Origin: Bacteroidota bacterium
GTDB lineage: Bacteria > Bacteroidota > Bacteroidia > Bacteroidales > Prolixibacteraceae
Assembly: GCA_013203755.1 (NCBI GenBank)
Contig: JABMPI010000249.1
Span: forward strand, 1 to 13,801
Direction: 5' to 3'
Length of the DNA: 13,801 nt
Shown piece by piece: positions 6,113-12,428 of the stretch. The number at the start of each line of letters is the position of its first letter. The first letter of the stretch is position 1. The translations under genes and the position numbers were made by a program. The notes beneath the pieces are model-generated. The model ran no database searches. It worked only from the letters and a program-made list of their open reading frames with translations, and was not told where the DNA came from.

Positions 6113-7447
6113 TTACACAACCCCCGGCAAACTGATTCCATTTATTTTTCGATACAAATCGAGGGCAAATACATCTGTCATTCCAGAAACGAAATCTACA
6201 ATCGATTGAATTTTAAGGTAAACAGAATCGCTTTCGGTTTTGTATTGCAACGGTAAAAGCGAAAGTATTTTTTTACTGTACAAATCGCCGGGATTCATAA
6301 TTGCACCCACAAATTCCTCCAACAGAGTTCCTATAATTTTATAACCTGCTATTTCTATTTCAACAACCGAGCGGTGTGCATAAACTTGCGAAAATGATAT
6401 TTGCTGTACCGTTTTCATTGCTTCGGCTTGTTTGTTTTGGAGCGAACCAATTAAACTCCCTGAAAATGTACCACTTAAAATTTCCTTTTGATTTTCTTCA
6501 AAAATGCGAATGCTTTCGTAAATCAGTTTCCCGATAACCCCAGCACGCAAATAACTAATTTGTTCGTTTCTATCCGTAACACGTGTTAAAGTTTTGTCAA
6601 TGCTTAATAGACTTTTTTCATCAATCTCTACGTCGTAAAAACCAAGGTATAAGTCTTTTGTCTGATCGAAACTCAGAATTCCCAGCTTAAATGCATCTTC
6701 AATATCCATTATTTGGTAACAAATATCGTCGGCCGCTTCTACCAAATAAACCAGTGGATGACGTACAAAATTAGCTGGGTTATCACTCTTTGTTTTAATT
6801 TCAAGTTCGTTTGCAATTTTTGTATAATCCTCTTTTTCAGACTGAAAAAAACCAAATTTTGGTTTTTGCGCCAGCACCGATTCGTAAGGGTATTTTACAA
6901 TTCCCGCCAAAGTTGAATACGTTAAGGCAAAACCTCCCGGGCGTTTGCCATTAAACTGGTGCGTTAAAGTGCGAAAGGCATTTGCATTTCCATCGAAATG
7001 AGTAAAATCTTTCCACTCGCCTCCTGTAAGTTGTACCTTAAATTCTTGTCCGGCTCCTTTCAGAAAAAAGTTTGAAATGGCTGCTTCGCCTGAATGTCCA
7101 AACGGAGGATTTCCTAAATCGTGTGCCAAACAAGATGTTGCAACAATAGTTCCTATTTCAGAGATATATGGATTTTGAGGGTACTCGACAATTAGTTTTT
7201 CAGAAAGCAAACTTCCCAACGAACGGCCAACACTTGCTACTTCCAAACTATGTGTCAACCGATTGTGGACAAAAATATGCTCAGGCAAAGGAAAAACCTG
7301 CGTTTTATTTTGCATTCTTCTAAAAGGCGACGAAAAAATTATCCGGTCATAATCGCGCTGAAATTGCGATCGGTCTTCCGAAGTTGTTGAAGGTGCCCAA
7401 CCTTCCATTCCCAATCGTTTTGTCGAAAGTAATTTATTCCAATCCAT
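6113..7447 (-). CDS. dgt: deoxyguanosinetriphosphate triphosphohydrolase (HD-domain dNTPase)
   Basis: This cytosolic HD-superfamily metalloenzyme splits dGTP (in some relatives other dNTPs) to the nucleoside and tripolyphosphate. It helps set dNTP pools and can limit phage replication. The metal ligands are visible: H66 in the NRLTHSLEV segment, the HD pair H109-D110 in CLAHDLGNPPFGH, H117, and an Asp in EAADDICY (D240 or D241). The upstream SPFRRMQNKTQVF (39-51) is also a family hallmark. Length (444) is within the bacterial range and the protein looks intact. The start at 7447 places the conserved N-terminus naturally. It lies 104 nt downstream of a lipoprotein gene on the same strand, with a repeat-rich gap between. 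The exact nucleotide preference cannot be told from sequence. Confidence 0.94.
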   Translation of the reverse strand: MDWNKLLSTKRLGMEGWAPSTTSEDRSQFQRDYDRIIFSSPFRRMQNKTQVFPLPEHIFVHNRLTHSLEVASVGRSLGSLLSEKLIVEYPQNPYISEIGTIVATSCLAHDLGNPPFGHSGEAAISNFFLKGAGQEFKVQLTGGEWKDFTHFDGNANAFRTLTHQFNGKRPGGFALTYSTLAGIVKYPYESVLAQKPKFGFFQSEKEDYTKIANELEIKTKSDNPANFVRHPLVYLVEAADDICYQIMDIEDAFKLGILSFDQTKDLYLGFYDVEIDEKSLLSIDKTLTRVTDRNEQISYLRAGVIGKLIYESIRIFEENQKEILSGTFSGSLIGSLQNKQAEAMKTVQQISFSQVYAHRSVVEIEIAGYKIIGTLLEEFVGAIMNPGDLYSKKILSLLPLQYKTESDSVYLKIQSIVDFVSGMTDVFALDLYRKINGISLPGVV

Positions 7448-7474
7448 AGTATATGTTGTTGTACGAAAGTAAGG

Positions 7475-7482
7475 GAAATATA
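7475..7482 (-). promoter_or_regulatory. weak candidate -7 element (TATATTTC) of dgt
   Basis: The minus strand reads TATATTTC, one mismatch from TAnnTTTG, 27 nt upstream of the dgt ATG. A second near match, TACTTTCG, lies closer at 7464-7471. Neither has a clear -33 element, so dgt may have its own promoter or be read from the lipoprotein gene. Confidence 0.25.
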
Positions 7483-7490
7483 TTTAGTCG

Positions 7491-7550
7491 AAAGTTGGAA
7501 GCTGGAAGTTAGAAGAAGCACCTCAGGATTCACCGTCCCCCAGTTTCCAA
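7491..7550. repeat. heptamer-like degenerate repeat and long-loop inverted repeat before dgt
   Basis: From 7491 the plus strand repeats a 7-nt theme (AGTTGGA, AGCTGGA, AGTTAGA). TTGGAAGCTGG at 7495-7505 can also pair over 11 bp, with one G-T wobble, with CCAGTTTCCAA at 7540-7550 across a 34-nt loop. It sits in the 104-nt gap between the lipoprotein gene and dgt. Such tracts recall short dispersed intergenic repeats of Bacteroidota. No function can be assigned. Confidence 0.55.
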
Positions 7551-7551
7551 A

Positions 7552-8346
7552 TCAATTCATGTTCAATTTCTTTTGTAAACCTTTGATTTCTGCCTCCAGT
7601 TTTGCTTTGGTTTTTATTGCTTTCGATAATGCTAAAGCATCTTTTACCGCAGCTTTATCGTAAGTTTCCAGTATTATGTAGTAGTACTCTTTTCCCAGAA
7701 ATACAGCTTTTAAATTGCGTTCGGTGTGGGTAGCAATAAATTCTATAACACCGTTGTCTTTCCCATTTCTGTACGACACTTTTTCCCACTTTGCCTCCAT
7801 AAAATCGCTGCGGTGGTTGTGCGTGTCGCCAATTGGTATTTTTTCGGTTTTGGCATCTTCGCCGCTATCATAAACACGCAGTCCTGTATGGTCGAGCCAG
7901 TTTTCGCCATGGTAATTGCTACTCAAATATAAATCGCCACGTTCGTCTAAATGAACTTGAATATAAGAGCGATCCCAGGCGCGTTTAAACGTTTGCCTTT
8001 TATGAATGTATTGCGTGTACCTGTCAAATTCTGTTTTCTCCTTTGTAAACGATTTCTCCAATTCCTGAATACGAACTTTTACAGTATCCAGCTCAGACTC
8101 TTTCCGTTGCATTACAGAAAAATTAATTTCAGTATTTAAATTTTTTGCTGCATTTACCGAGTAAATTGCTTCGGGATATAACTTTGGAATACTGTCTAAT
8201 TGTACCAAGGCTCCGGCTGTATCTTGTTTCGCCAAAAGTGTTTTTGCCAGGTTGAGTTTTACGCGCGCCTTATCTTCGTCTGACGGACCGCAAGCAACAA
8301 AAACAATTGTCACAGCTGCTATTAAAATATAGAATGAAATCCTCAT
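7552..8346 (-). CDS. probable surface lipoprotein of unknown function with TPR-like and coiled-coil segments
   Basis: A 264-residue protein with a lipoprotein signal peptide: hydrophobic residues 4-18 and the lipobox FVACG, giving C19 as lipidated residue. After it comes GPSDEDK: the S-D-E-D at +3 to +6 resembles the lipoprotein export signal that takes Bacteroidota lipoproteins to the outer face of the outer membrane. Residues about 27-70 read like one TPR-type helical pair (LAKTLLAKQDTAGALVQLD). About 78-108 and 238-262 are heptad-rich and probably coiled coil. Between them is a polar, probably beta-rich domain with several Trp and Tyr residues. I do not recognise the family. It is upstream of dgt on the same strand and divergent from the RNA methyltransferase gene. 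It carries its own -7 box. Confidence 0.85.
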   Translation of the reverse strand: MRISFYILIAAVTIVFVACGPSDEDKARVKLNLAKTLLAKQDTAGALVQLDSIPKLYPEAIYSVNAAKNLNTEINFSVMQRKESELDTVKVRIQELEKSFTKEKTEFDRYTQYIHKRQTFKRAWDRSYIQVHLDERGDLYLSSNYHGENWLDHTGLRVYDSGEDAKTEKIPIGDTHNHRSDFMEAKWEKVSYRNGKDNGVIEFIATHTERNLKAVFLGKEYYYIILETYDKAAVKDALALSKAIKTKAKLEAEIKGLQKKLNMN

Positions 8347-8363
8347 TGTTAAAAAGTTTTCTG

Positions 8364-8371
8364 CAAAATTA
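8364..8371 (-). promoter_or_regulatory. -7 promoter element (TAATTTTG) of the lipoprotein gene
   Basis: The minus strand reads TAATTTTG then C, a full match to TAnnTTTG, 17 nt upstream of the lipoprotein ATG. A TTG lies upstream but only 11 nt away, too close for a standard -33 element. Confidence 0.5.
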
Positions 8372-8462
8372 CTATTTTATACCAATTGTTTTTTGAAAAG
8401 CGTTGTAAATTCGTATCGCATTTTCGAAGCAATCATAGAACGAAAATTGTTACAACATTAGT

Positions 8463-8975
8463 ATGAATACAAATTCAGTTGATTTTTTTAATAACAATAG
8501 CATTCTTTCATTTTCTAAAAACAAGGAACTAATTCTTGCAGTTTGGGAAATTGGAAACCCTGAAAACATTGGGCAAATAATTCGCTTGGCGCATAATGTG
8601 GGAGCATCAAAAGTTTTGTTTGTAAATGAAAAAGTAAACTTTAGAGAATCAAAAATTAAAAAAACTGCAGGCTTTTCTTACGAACAAATGAGCTGGGAAT
8701 TTATTACCCCCAACGATTTTTTCATACTTCATACAAATGAATTTAAATTGGTAGTTTTGGAAACTTGCGAAGGTTCAACAAATATTTTCGCCGGAACATT
8801 ACCCGATAAAACTATTCTATTAGCTGGCAGCGAATCTTATGGTTTACCTCCCTCAATTATTGAAAAAAGTGACTTTCAAGTTCATATCCCAATGCCTGGA
8901 GGATGCAAATCGATGAATATATCTCATGCGCTTTCGGTAGCTGCATTTGAATGGTACAGACAAAAAGCGATTTAA
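8463..8975 (+). CDS. SpoU/TrmH-family (SPOUT) RNA 2'-O-methyltransferase
   Basis: A compact 170-residue SPOUT-fold methyltransferase that probably adds a 2'-O-methyl group to a tRNA or rRNA ribose using SAM. The three SpoU motifs are present. Motif 1 is NPENIGQIIRLAHNVGA (32-48) with the conserved N35 and R41. Motif 2 is LLAGSESYGLPPSII (119-133). Motif 3 is IPMPGGCKSMNISHALSVA (142-160) with S150 and N152. Motif 2 normally reads GSEGxGL; here the second Gly is Ser. There is no N-terminal L30e-like substrate-binding domain, so it is the minimal type. It is divergent from the lipoprotein gene. No good TAnnTTTG box or terminator was seen around it. The target nucleotide cannot be told from sequence. 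Confidence 0.9.
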   Translation: MNTNSVDFFNNNSILSFSKNKELILAVWEIGNPENIGQIIRLAHNVGASKVLFVNEKVNFRESKIKKTAGFSYEQMSWEFITPNDFFILHTNEFKLVVLETCEGSTNIFAGTLPDKTILLAGSESYGLPPSIIEKSDFQVHIPMPGGCKSMNISHALSVAAFEWYRQKAI

Positions 8976-9067
8976 TATCAACTAATTACCATCCAAATTA
9001 ATATAACATTTAGAGCTTCGATTATGTACAACATCATTTGTTTACAATAATCAAATAATGTCTGTCA

Positions 9068-9100
9068 TTTGGCAAACTCTATAGATTTTTTCTATCTTTC
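9068..9100 (+). promoter_or_regulatory. promoter of oxyR (TTTG - 21 nt - TATCTTTC)
   Basis: TTTG at 9068-9071 is followed after 21 nt by TATCTTTC at 9093-9100, which has one mismatch to TAnnTTTG. The spacing fits Bacteroidota -33/-7 promoters. The -7 box lies 20 nt before the oxyR ATG. It is the only promoter in the window with both elements well placed, and an OxyR-like palindrome overlaps it. Confidence 0.6.
9081..9095 (+). promoter_or_regulatory. candidate OxyR/LysR-type operator overlapping the oxyR promoter
   Basis: ATAGATTTTTTCTAT matches the E. coli OxyR half-site consensus ATAGnTnnnAnCTAT at 9 of 10 defined positions. It also fits the general LysR-type T-N11-A rule (T9082, A9094). 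It lies in the spacer and touches the -7 box at 9093, where binding would repress transcription, so autoregulation is likely. Exactly 7 nt downstream, 9103-9117 matches the consensus at only 6 of 10 positions, so a second half-site is doubtful. Confidence 0.5.
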
Positions 9101-9120
9101 GAAGAAAATCAAACTACACC

Positions 9121-10062
9121 ATGGTTACTTTAACGCAATTGGAATACATTGTTGCAGTAGATACTTACCGCCACTTTGGAAAAGCTGCCGAACATTGTTT
9201 TATTACACAACCAACACTCTCCATGCAAATAAAAAAGTTGGAGGAAGATTTGGAAATCATCATTTTCGACCGAAGTAAACAGCCCCTTATTCCAACCGAT
9301 GTTGGTATACGAATTATTGAACAGTCGCGCATTGTATTAAAGCAGTCGGAAGAAATTACAAACATTATAAAAGATCATAAAAACCAGGTGTCTGGAATGT
9401 TACGTGTTGGTATTATTCCAACACTGGCTCCCTATTTGCTTCCGATTTTTATCGGAAATTACAAAAGAAAATATCCAAATATTTTTATAAAAGTTGTTGA
9501 AGCAACTACAGAAAATATTGTTGGATTACTGAACAAAGATTTAATAGATGTAGGTATTTTAGTTACTCCATTAAAAGAGGATAAAATAATTGAGAAGCCT
9601 GTATTTTATGAAGAGATGCTGATTTATGCCAACACGGGACATAAATTACACACAAAAAAAGAGATTACGTTAAAAGATATTGCAACACCGGAAATTTGGC
9701 TGCTCAGCGATGGACATTGTTTTCGCGATCAGGTAATTAATCTTTGTTCATTTTTAGGAACAACAGATAGTCAATTGCCCTTCCATTTCGAAGCGGGATC
9801 GTTGGAAACCCTAATGAACATAGTAGATAAAGAGGGAGGACTAACATTAATCCCTGAACTGGCAAAATCAACCATGTCGAAGGAACGTGCAACGAAAGTT
9901 AGATCTTTTTCAAATATTAAACCATTGCGAGAAGTAAGTTTAGTTTACTCTCGTCACTTCGCAAAACACAAGTTAATCAACTTGTTATGGCGAGAAATAA
10001 AAGATTCGATACCAGCAGATTTACAAAAAGAGGACAGAGGTACAATAGTTGAATGGAAATAA
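9121..10062 (+). CDS. oxyR: OxyR, peroxide-sensing LysR-type transcriptional regulator
   Basis: A 313-residue LysR-family activator/repressor that senses H2O2 by a reversible disulfide and controls catalase, alkyl hydroperoxide reductase and Dps-type genes. The N-terminal winged helix-turn-helix spans about 3-62 (LTQLEYIVAVDTYRHFGKAA, then the recognition region TQPTLSMQIKKLE). A linker helix follows, then the periplasmic-binding-protein-like sensor domain from about 90. The diagnostic motif DGHCFRDQVINLC at 197-209 has C200 and C209 with the same 9-residue spacing as Cys199/Cys208 of E. coli OxyR, which separates it from ordinary LysR proteins. It is transcribed alone, with a promoter and a candidate own operator just upstream. 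No classic target gene is in the window. tRNA-Leu follows 43 nt after the stop. Confidence 0.94.
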   Translation: MVTLTQLEYIVAVDTYRHFGKAAEHCFITQPTLSMQIKKLEEDLEIIIFDRSKQPLIPTDVGIRIIEQSRIVLKQSEEITNIIKDHKNQVSGMLRVGIIPTLAPYLLPIFIGNYKRKYPNIFIKVVEATTENIVGLLNKDLIDVGILVTPLKEDKIIEKPVFYEEMLIYANTGHKLHTKKEITLKDIATPEIWLLSDGHCFRDQVINLCSFLGTTDSQLPFHFEAGSLETLMNIVDKEGGLTLIPELAKSTMSKERATKVRSFSNIKPLREVSLVYSRHFAKHKLINLLWREIKDSIPADLQKEDRGTIVEWK

Positions 10063-10086
10063 ATTTTTCTATTTAAATTATTTATT

Positions 10087-10094
10087 TATCTTTG
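10087..10094 (+). promoter_or_regulatory. -7 promoter element (TATCTTTG) of tRNA-Leu
   Basis: TATCTTTG followed by C is a full match to TAnnTTTG, 11 nt before the tRNA, which predicts a very short 5' leader. The -33 position holds a T run without the G of TTTG. The element may also drive tig if transcription passes the hairpin at 10195-10231. Confidence 0.7.
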
Positions 10095-10105
10095 CGCCGC
10101 AATTA

Positions 10106-10187
10106 GCGGGCGTGGCGGAATTGGTAGACGCGCTAGACTTAGGATCTAGTGCCTTATGGCGTGGGGGTTCGAGTCCCTTCGCCCGCA
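10106..10187 (+). tRNA. tRNA-Leu, anticodon UAG
   Basis: An 82-nt class II tRNA. The acceptor stem is GCGGGCG (10106-10112) with CGCCCGC (10180-10186), discriminator A10187. The anticodon stem is CTAGA/TCTAG (10133-10137 and 10145-10149) with loop CTTAGGA, placing anticodon TAG at 10140-10142 (reads CUA and probably other CUN codons). The long variable arm at about 10150-10162 (GCC/GGC stem) is expected for leucine. The T loop is TTCGAGT. The 3' CCA is not encoded: CAC follows the discriminator. Confidence 0.97.
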
Positions 10188-10194
10188 CACGAAA

Positions 10195-10231
10195 AACCGT
10201 CAACATTCCAGTAATGGCAAATGTTGGCGGT
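10195..10231 (+). terminator. long hairpin between tRNA-Leu and tig (terminator or leader element)
   Basis: AACCGTCAACATT at 10195-10207 pairs with AATGTTGGCGGTT at 10219-10231 over 13 bp with one G-T wobble. The tip can extend by CCA/TGG with a GTAA loop and one bulged C. Only a broken T-rich tail follows (TATTTCATT), so termination would be partial. It may end the tRNA transcript, guide its 3' processing, or form part of a tig leader. Confidence 0.55.
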
Positions 10232-10269
10232 TATTTCATTAAAGAGGGTTGAATTAAATTTTTATCATC

Positions 10270-11622
10270 ATGAACATTACCAGGGAAAATATTGACGAGG
10301 TAAATGCAGTAATTAAATTACTGATTGAAAAAGCTGACTACGAAAAAGAGGTAGCCGGTAAATTAAAAGAGTATCGTCAGCAAGCTTCCATTCCAGGTTT
10401 CAGGCCAGGGAAAGCTCCTGCTGGGCTTATCCAAAAACGTTTCGGAACGTCTGTTTTGGTTGAAGAAGTAAACAAATTGATATCGCAAAACTTGTCGAAA
10501 TTTCTTATTGAGGAGAAACTAAATATTTTAGGCGAACCACTTCCAAACGATGCTCAGCAAAATGATTTCAGCTGGGAAACTGATGAGAATTTTGAATTTA
10601 TTTTCGACATCGCAATCGCTCCTGATGTAACTGTTACTTTAGACAAAGAAAGCGAGTTCAAATACTACAACATTGCTGTATCAGACGAAATGATTGACCA
10701 GCAAGTTGAAAGTGCTGTTTCGCAATTGGGGCAAAATGTTCCGACTGATGTAGCTAGCGACAACAGTTCTGTTCGCGGAAATTTTGTTCAGTTAGACGCA
10801 GAAGGAAACGAAGTTGAAGGAGGAATTCAACCAGAAAACATTCTTCTAGCTGTTGACATGATGAAAGATAAAGAGATTAAAGCTTCATTTGTTGGAAGTA
10901 AAAAAGATGACATTATAATTTTCGATCCGGTTAAAGCTTTTGAAAACAGAGTTGAAGTCGGGCACATGCTAAACATTTCGAAAGAAGAAGCTGAAGAACT
11001 TAACAGCCAATTTAGATTTAACGTTACCGAAATTCTTCAATTCGAAAAAGCAGAACTAAACGAAGACCTTTTCAAAAAATTATATGGCGAAGAAACTGAG
11101 GTAAAAACTACCGAAGATTTCAGAGCCCGCATTTCGGAAGAAATTGCAACAAATTTAACTCACTCTTCGGAGCATAAATTTGCATTAGACGCACGCGATA
11201 CTTTGATTGAAAAAAATGAAGTAGTACTGCCCGAGGTATTTTTGAAACGTTGGTTAGTTGCAATTAATAAAGAATTAACAATTGAACAAATTGAAAAAGA
11301 CTTTGATCCGTTTATTCAGGATTTACAGTGGCAATTGATTAAAGACAGTATTGCAAAAGAAAATGAATTACAAGTTTCTACCGAAGAGGCTGAAGATTTT
11401 GCAAAACAGATGGCACGCGCACAATACAATCAATACGGGATCTACGATATTCCTGATGAGCAGCTGGATTCATTTGCGAAAATGATGTTTGAAAAACCGG
11501 AAGAGAAAGAACGCATTTACAAAAAACTTCACGAAGACAAAGTAATTGCAGTTGTAAAAGAAAAAGTAAGTCTGGCAGAGTCAGAAGTTAGTCAGGAGGA
11601 GTTCAACGAAATGATGAAGTAG
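10270..11622 (+). CDS. tig: trigger factor, ribosome-associated chaperone
   Basis: A 450-residue trigger factor that binds near the ribosomal exit tunnel and shields nascent chains. The ribosome-docking signature GFRPGKAP is at 43-50 in the N-terminal domain (about 1-115). The middle FKBP-type domain (about 150-245) is strongly divergent: the usual hydrophobic active-site pattern is hard to find, so prolyl isomerase activity may be weak or absent, as in several Bacteroidota trigger factors. The C-terminal alpha-helical, acidic chaperone arms (about 250-445) are complete. Length is normal. It lies 82 nt after tRNA-Leu with no strong promoter of its own (TAAATTTT at 10255-10262 is too close to the ATG to be convincing), so partial cotranscription with the tRNA is plausible. 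Two hairpins with T runs follow it. Confidence 0.95.
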   Translation: MNITRENIDEVNAVIKLLIEKADYEKEVAGKLKEYRQQASIPGFRPGKAPAGLIQKRFGTSVLVEEVNKLISQNLSKFLIEEKLNILGEPLPNDAQQNDFSWETDENFEFIFDIAIAPDVTVTLDKESEFKYYNIAVSDEMIDQQVESAVSQLGQNVPTDVASDNSSVRGNFVQLDAEGNEVEGGIQPENILLAVDMMKDKEIKASFVGSKKDDIIIFDPVKAFENRVEVGHMLNISKEEAEELNSQFRFNVTEILQFEKAELNEDLFKKLYGEETEVKTTEDFRARISEEIATNLTHSSEHKFALDARDTLIEKNEVVLPEVFLKRWLVAINKELTIEQIEKDFDPFIQDLQWQLIKDSIAKENELQVSTEEAEDFAKQMARAQYNQYGIYDIPDEQLDSFAKMMFEKPEEKERIYKKLHEDKVIAVVKEKVSLAESEVSQEEFNEMMK

Positions 11623-11653
11623 TCGGTTTAAGGTTACCATTTAAAGAAATATT

Positions 11654-11683
11654 TTGCTGAAAGAATCAGCAATCAACTTTTTT
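11654..11683 (+). terminator. first of two tandem terminators after tig
   Basis: TTGCTGA at 11654-11660 pairs with TCAGCAA at 11666-11672 (7 bp, 5-nt loop). Six T at 11678-11683 follow after a 5-nt gap. It is a modest intrinsic terminator directly ahead of the stronger one. Confidence 0.5.
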
Positions 11684-11735
11684 GTAACTTTGTAGTTCGT
11701 TTTTTTAAACGAGTTTTACAAAGTTACTTTTTTTT
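11684..11735 (+). terminator. strong terminator between tig and clpP
   Basis: GTAACTTTGTA at 11684-11694 pairs perfectly with TACAAAGTTAC at 11717-11727 over 11 bp. An inner stem CGTTT/AAACG with a TTTT loop sits on top. Eight T follow at 11728-11735. This should separate tig from clpPX. Its 5' arm contains a -7 promoter element (TAACTTTG). Confidence 0.85.
11685..11692 (+). promoter_or_regulatory. -7 promoter element (TAACTTTG) of clpP-clpX, inside the tig terminator
   Basis: TAACTTTG is a full match to TAnnTTTG, 58 nt upstream of the clpP ATG. It lies wholly in the 5' arm of the strong terminator. The -33 region (about 11662-11666) has no TTG, so the match rests on the -7 box and on the need for a clpP promoter after a terminator. 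Confidence 0.5.
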
Positions 11736-11750
11736 ATAGCAGTTTATAAA

Positions 11751-12428
11751 ATGGAAAATTACAACGAATTTAAAAAATACGCGGTTAAGCACGCAGGAAT
11801 TAGCAGTTTAACAATGCATCGGTTTTCATCAATCTACGGAAATTATATATCTCCTACAATTATTGAAGAGCGCCAATTAAACGTAGCTTCGATGGATGTA
11901 TTTTCAAGATTAATGATGGACAGAATCATTTTTCTTGGAGTACCAATCGACGATACAGTTGCCAACATTATTCAGGCACAATTGCTTTTCCTCGAATCCA
12001 CAGACCCATCAAAAGAGATCCAGATTTATTTCAATTCTCCGGGTGGCTCGGTTCATGCAGGTTTAGGGATTTACGATACCATGCAATATATAACTGCTGA
12101 TGTTGCGACAATTTGTACAGGCATGGCAGCATCCATGGCAGCAGTTTTATTAACTGCAGGGACCAAAGGAAAACGTTCGGCACTAAAACATTCGCGAGTA
12201 ATGATTCACCAACCTATGGGTGGTGCGTCGGGACAAGCTTCCGACATTGAAATTACAGCTCGTGAGATAATGAAAATAAAAGCTGAATTATATGCTATTA
12301 TTGCAGAACATTCAGGACAATCGGTAAAGCAGGTAGAAAAAGATTCTGACCGCGACTACTGGATGACTTCTGAAGAAGCTGTTAAATATGGAATGATTGA
12401 CGAAATATTAGTCCGAAATAAAAAATAA
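11751..12428 (+). CDS. clpP: ClpP, ATP-dependent protease proteolytic subunit
   Basis: A 225-residue serine protease that forms the double-heptamer chamber of ClpXP. The catalytic triad is S128 (GMAASMA, 124-130), H153 (MIHQPMGG, 151-158) and D202 (DRDYWMTSEEA), with spacings of 25 and 49 identical to Ser97/His122/Asp171 of E. coli. The oxyanion-side SPGGSV is at 96-101. The N-terminus is about 30 residues longer before the conserved core (LNVASMDVFSRLMMDRIIFLG), probably including a cleaved propeptide. The TAA stop overlaps the clpX ATG by one base (TAATG), implying coupled translation. Transcription probably starts inside or just after the tig terminator. Confidence 0.97.
   Translation: MENYNEFKKYAVKHAGISSLTMHRFSSIYGNYISPTIIEERQLNVASMDVFSRLMMDRIIFLGVPIDDTVANIIQAQLLFLESTDPSKEIQIYFNSPGGSVHAGLGIYDTMQYITADVATICTGMAASMAAVLLTAGTKGKRSALKHSRVMIHQPMGGASGQASDIEITAREIMKIKAELYAIIAEHSGQSVKQVEKDSDRDYWMTSEEAVKYGMIDEILVRNKK

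Noticed and set aside
7339..7533. Minus-strand open frame of 64 codons at the dgt start
   Set aside because: It overlaps the conserved N-terminus of dgt in another frame and runs through the repeat tract.
9103..9117. Second OxyR half-site exactly 7 nt after the first
   Set aside because: Only 6 of 10 consensus positions match, within what AT-rich sequence gives by chance; noted only as a possibility.
10106..10187. tRNA-Leu as an integration (att) site
   Set aside because: No repeat of the tRNA 3' end, integrase or foreign genes follow; housekeeping genes are directly adjacent.
10049..10252. Plus-strand open frame of 67 codons
   Set aside because: It overlaps the end of oxyR, the whole tRNA-Leu and the following hairpin; the frame is accidental.
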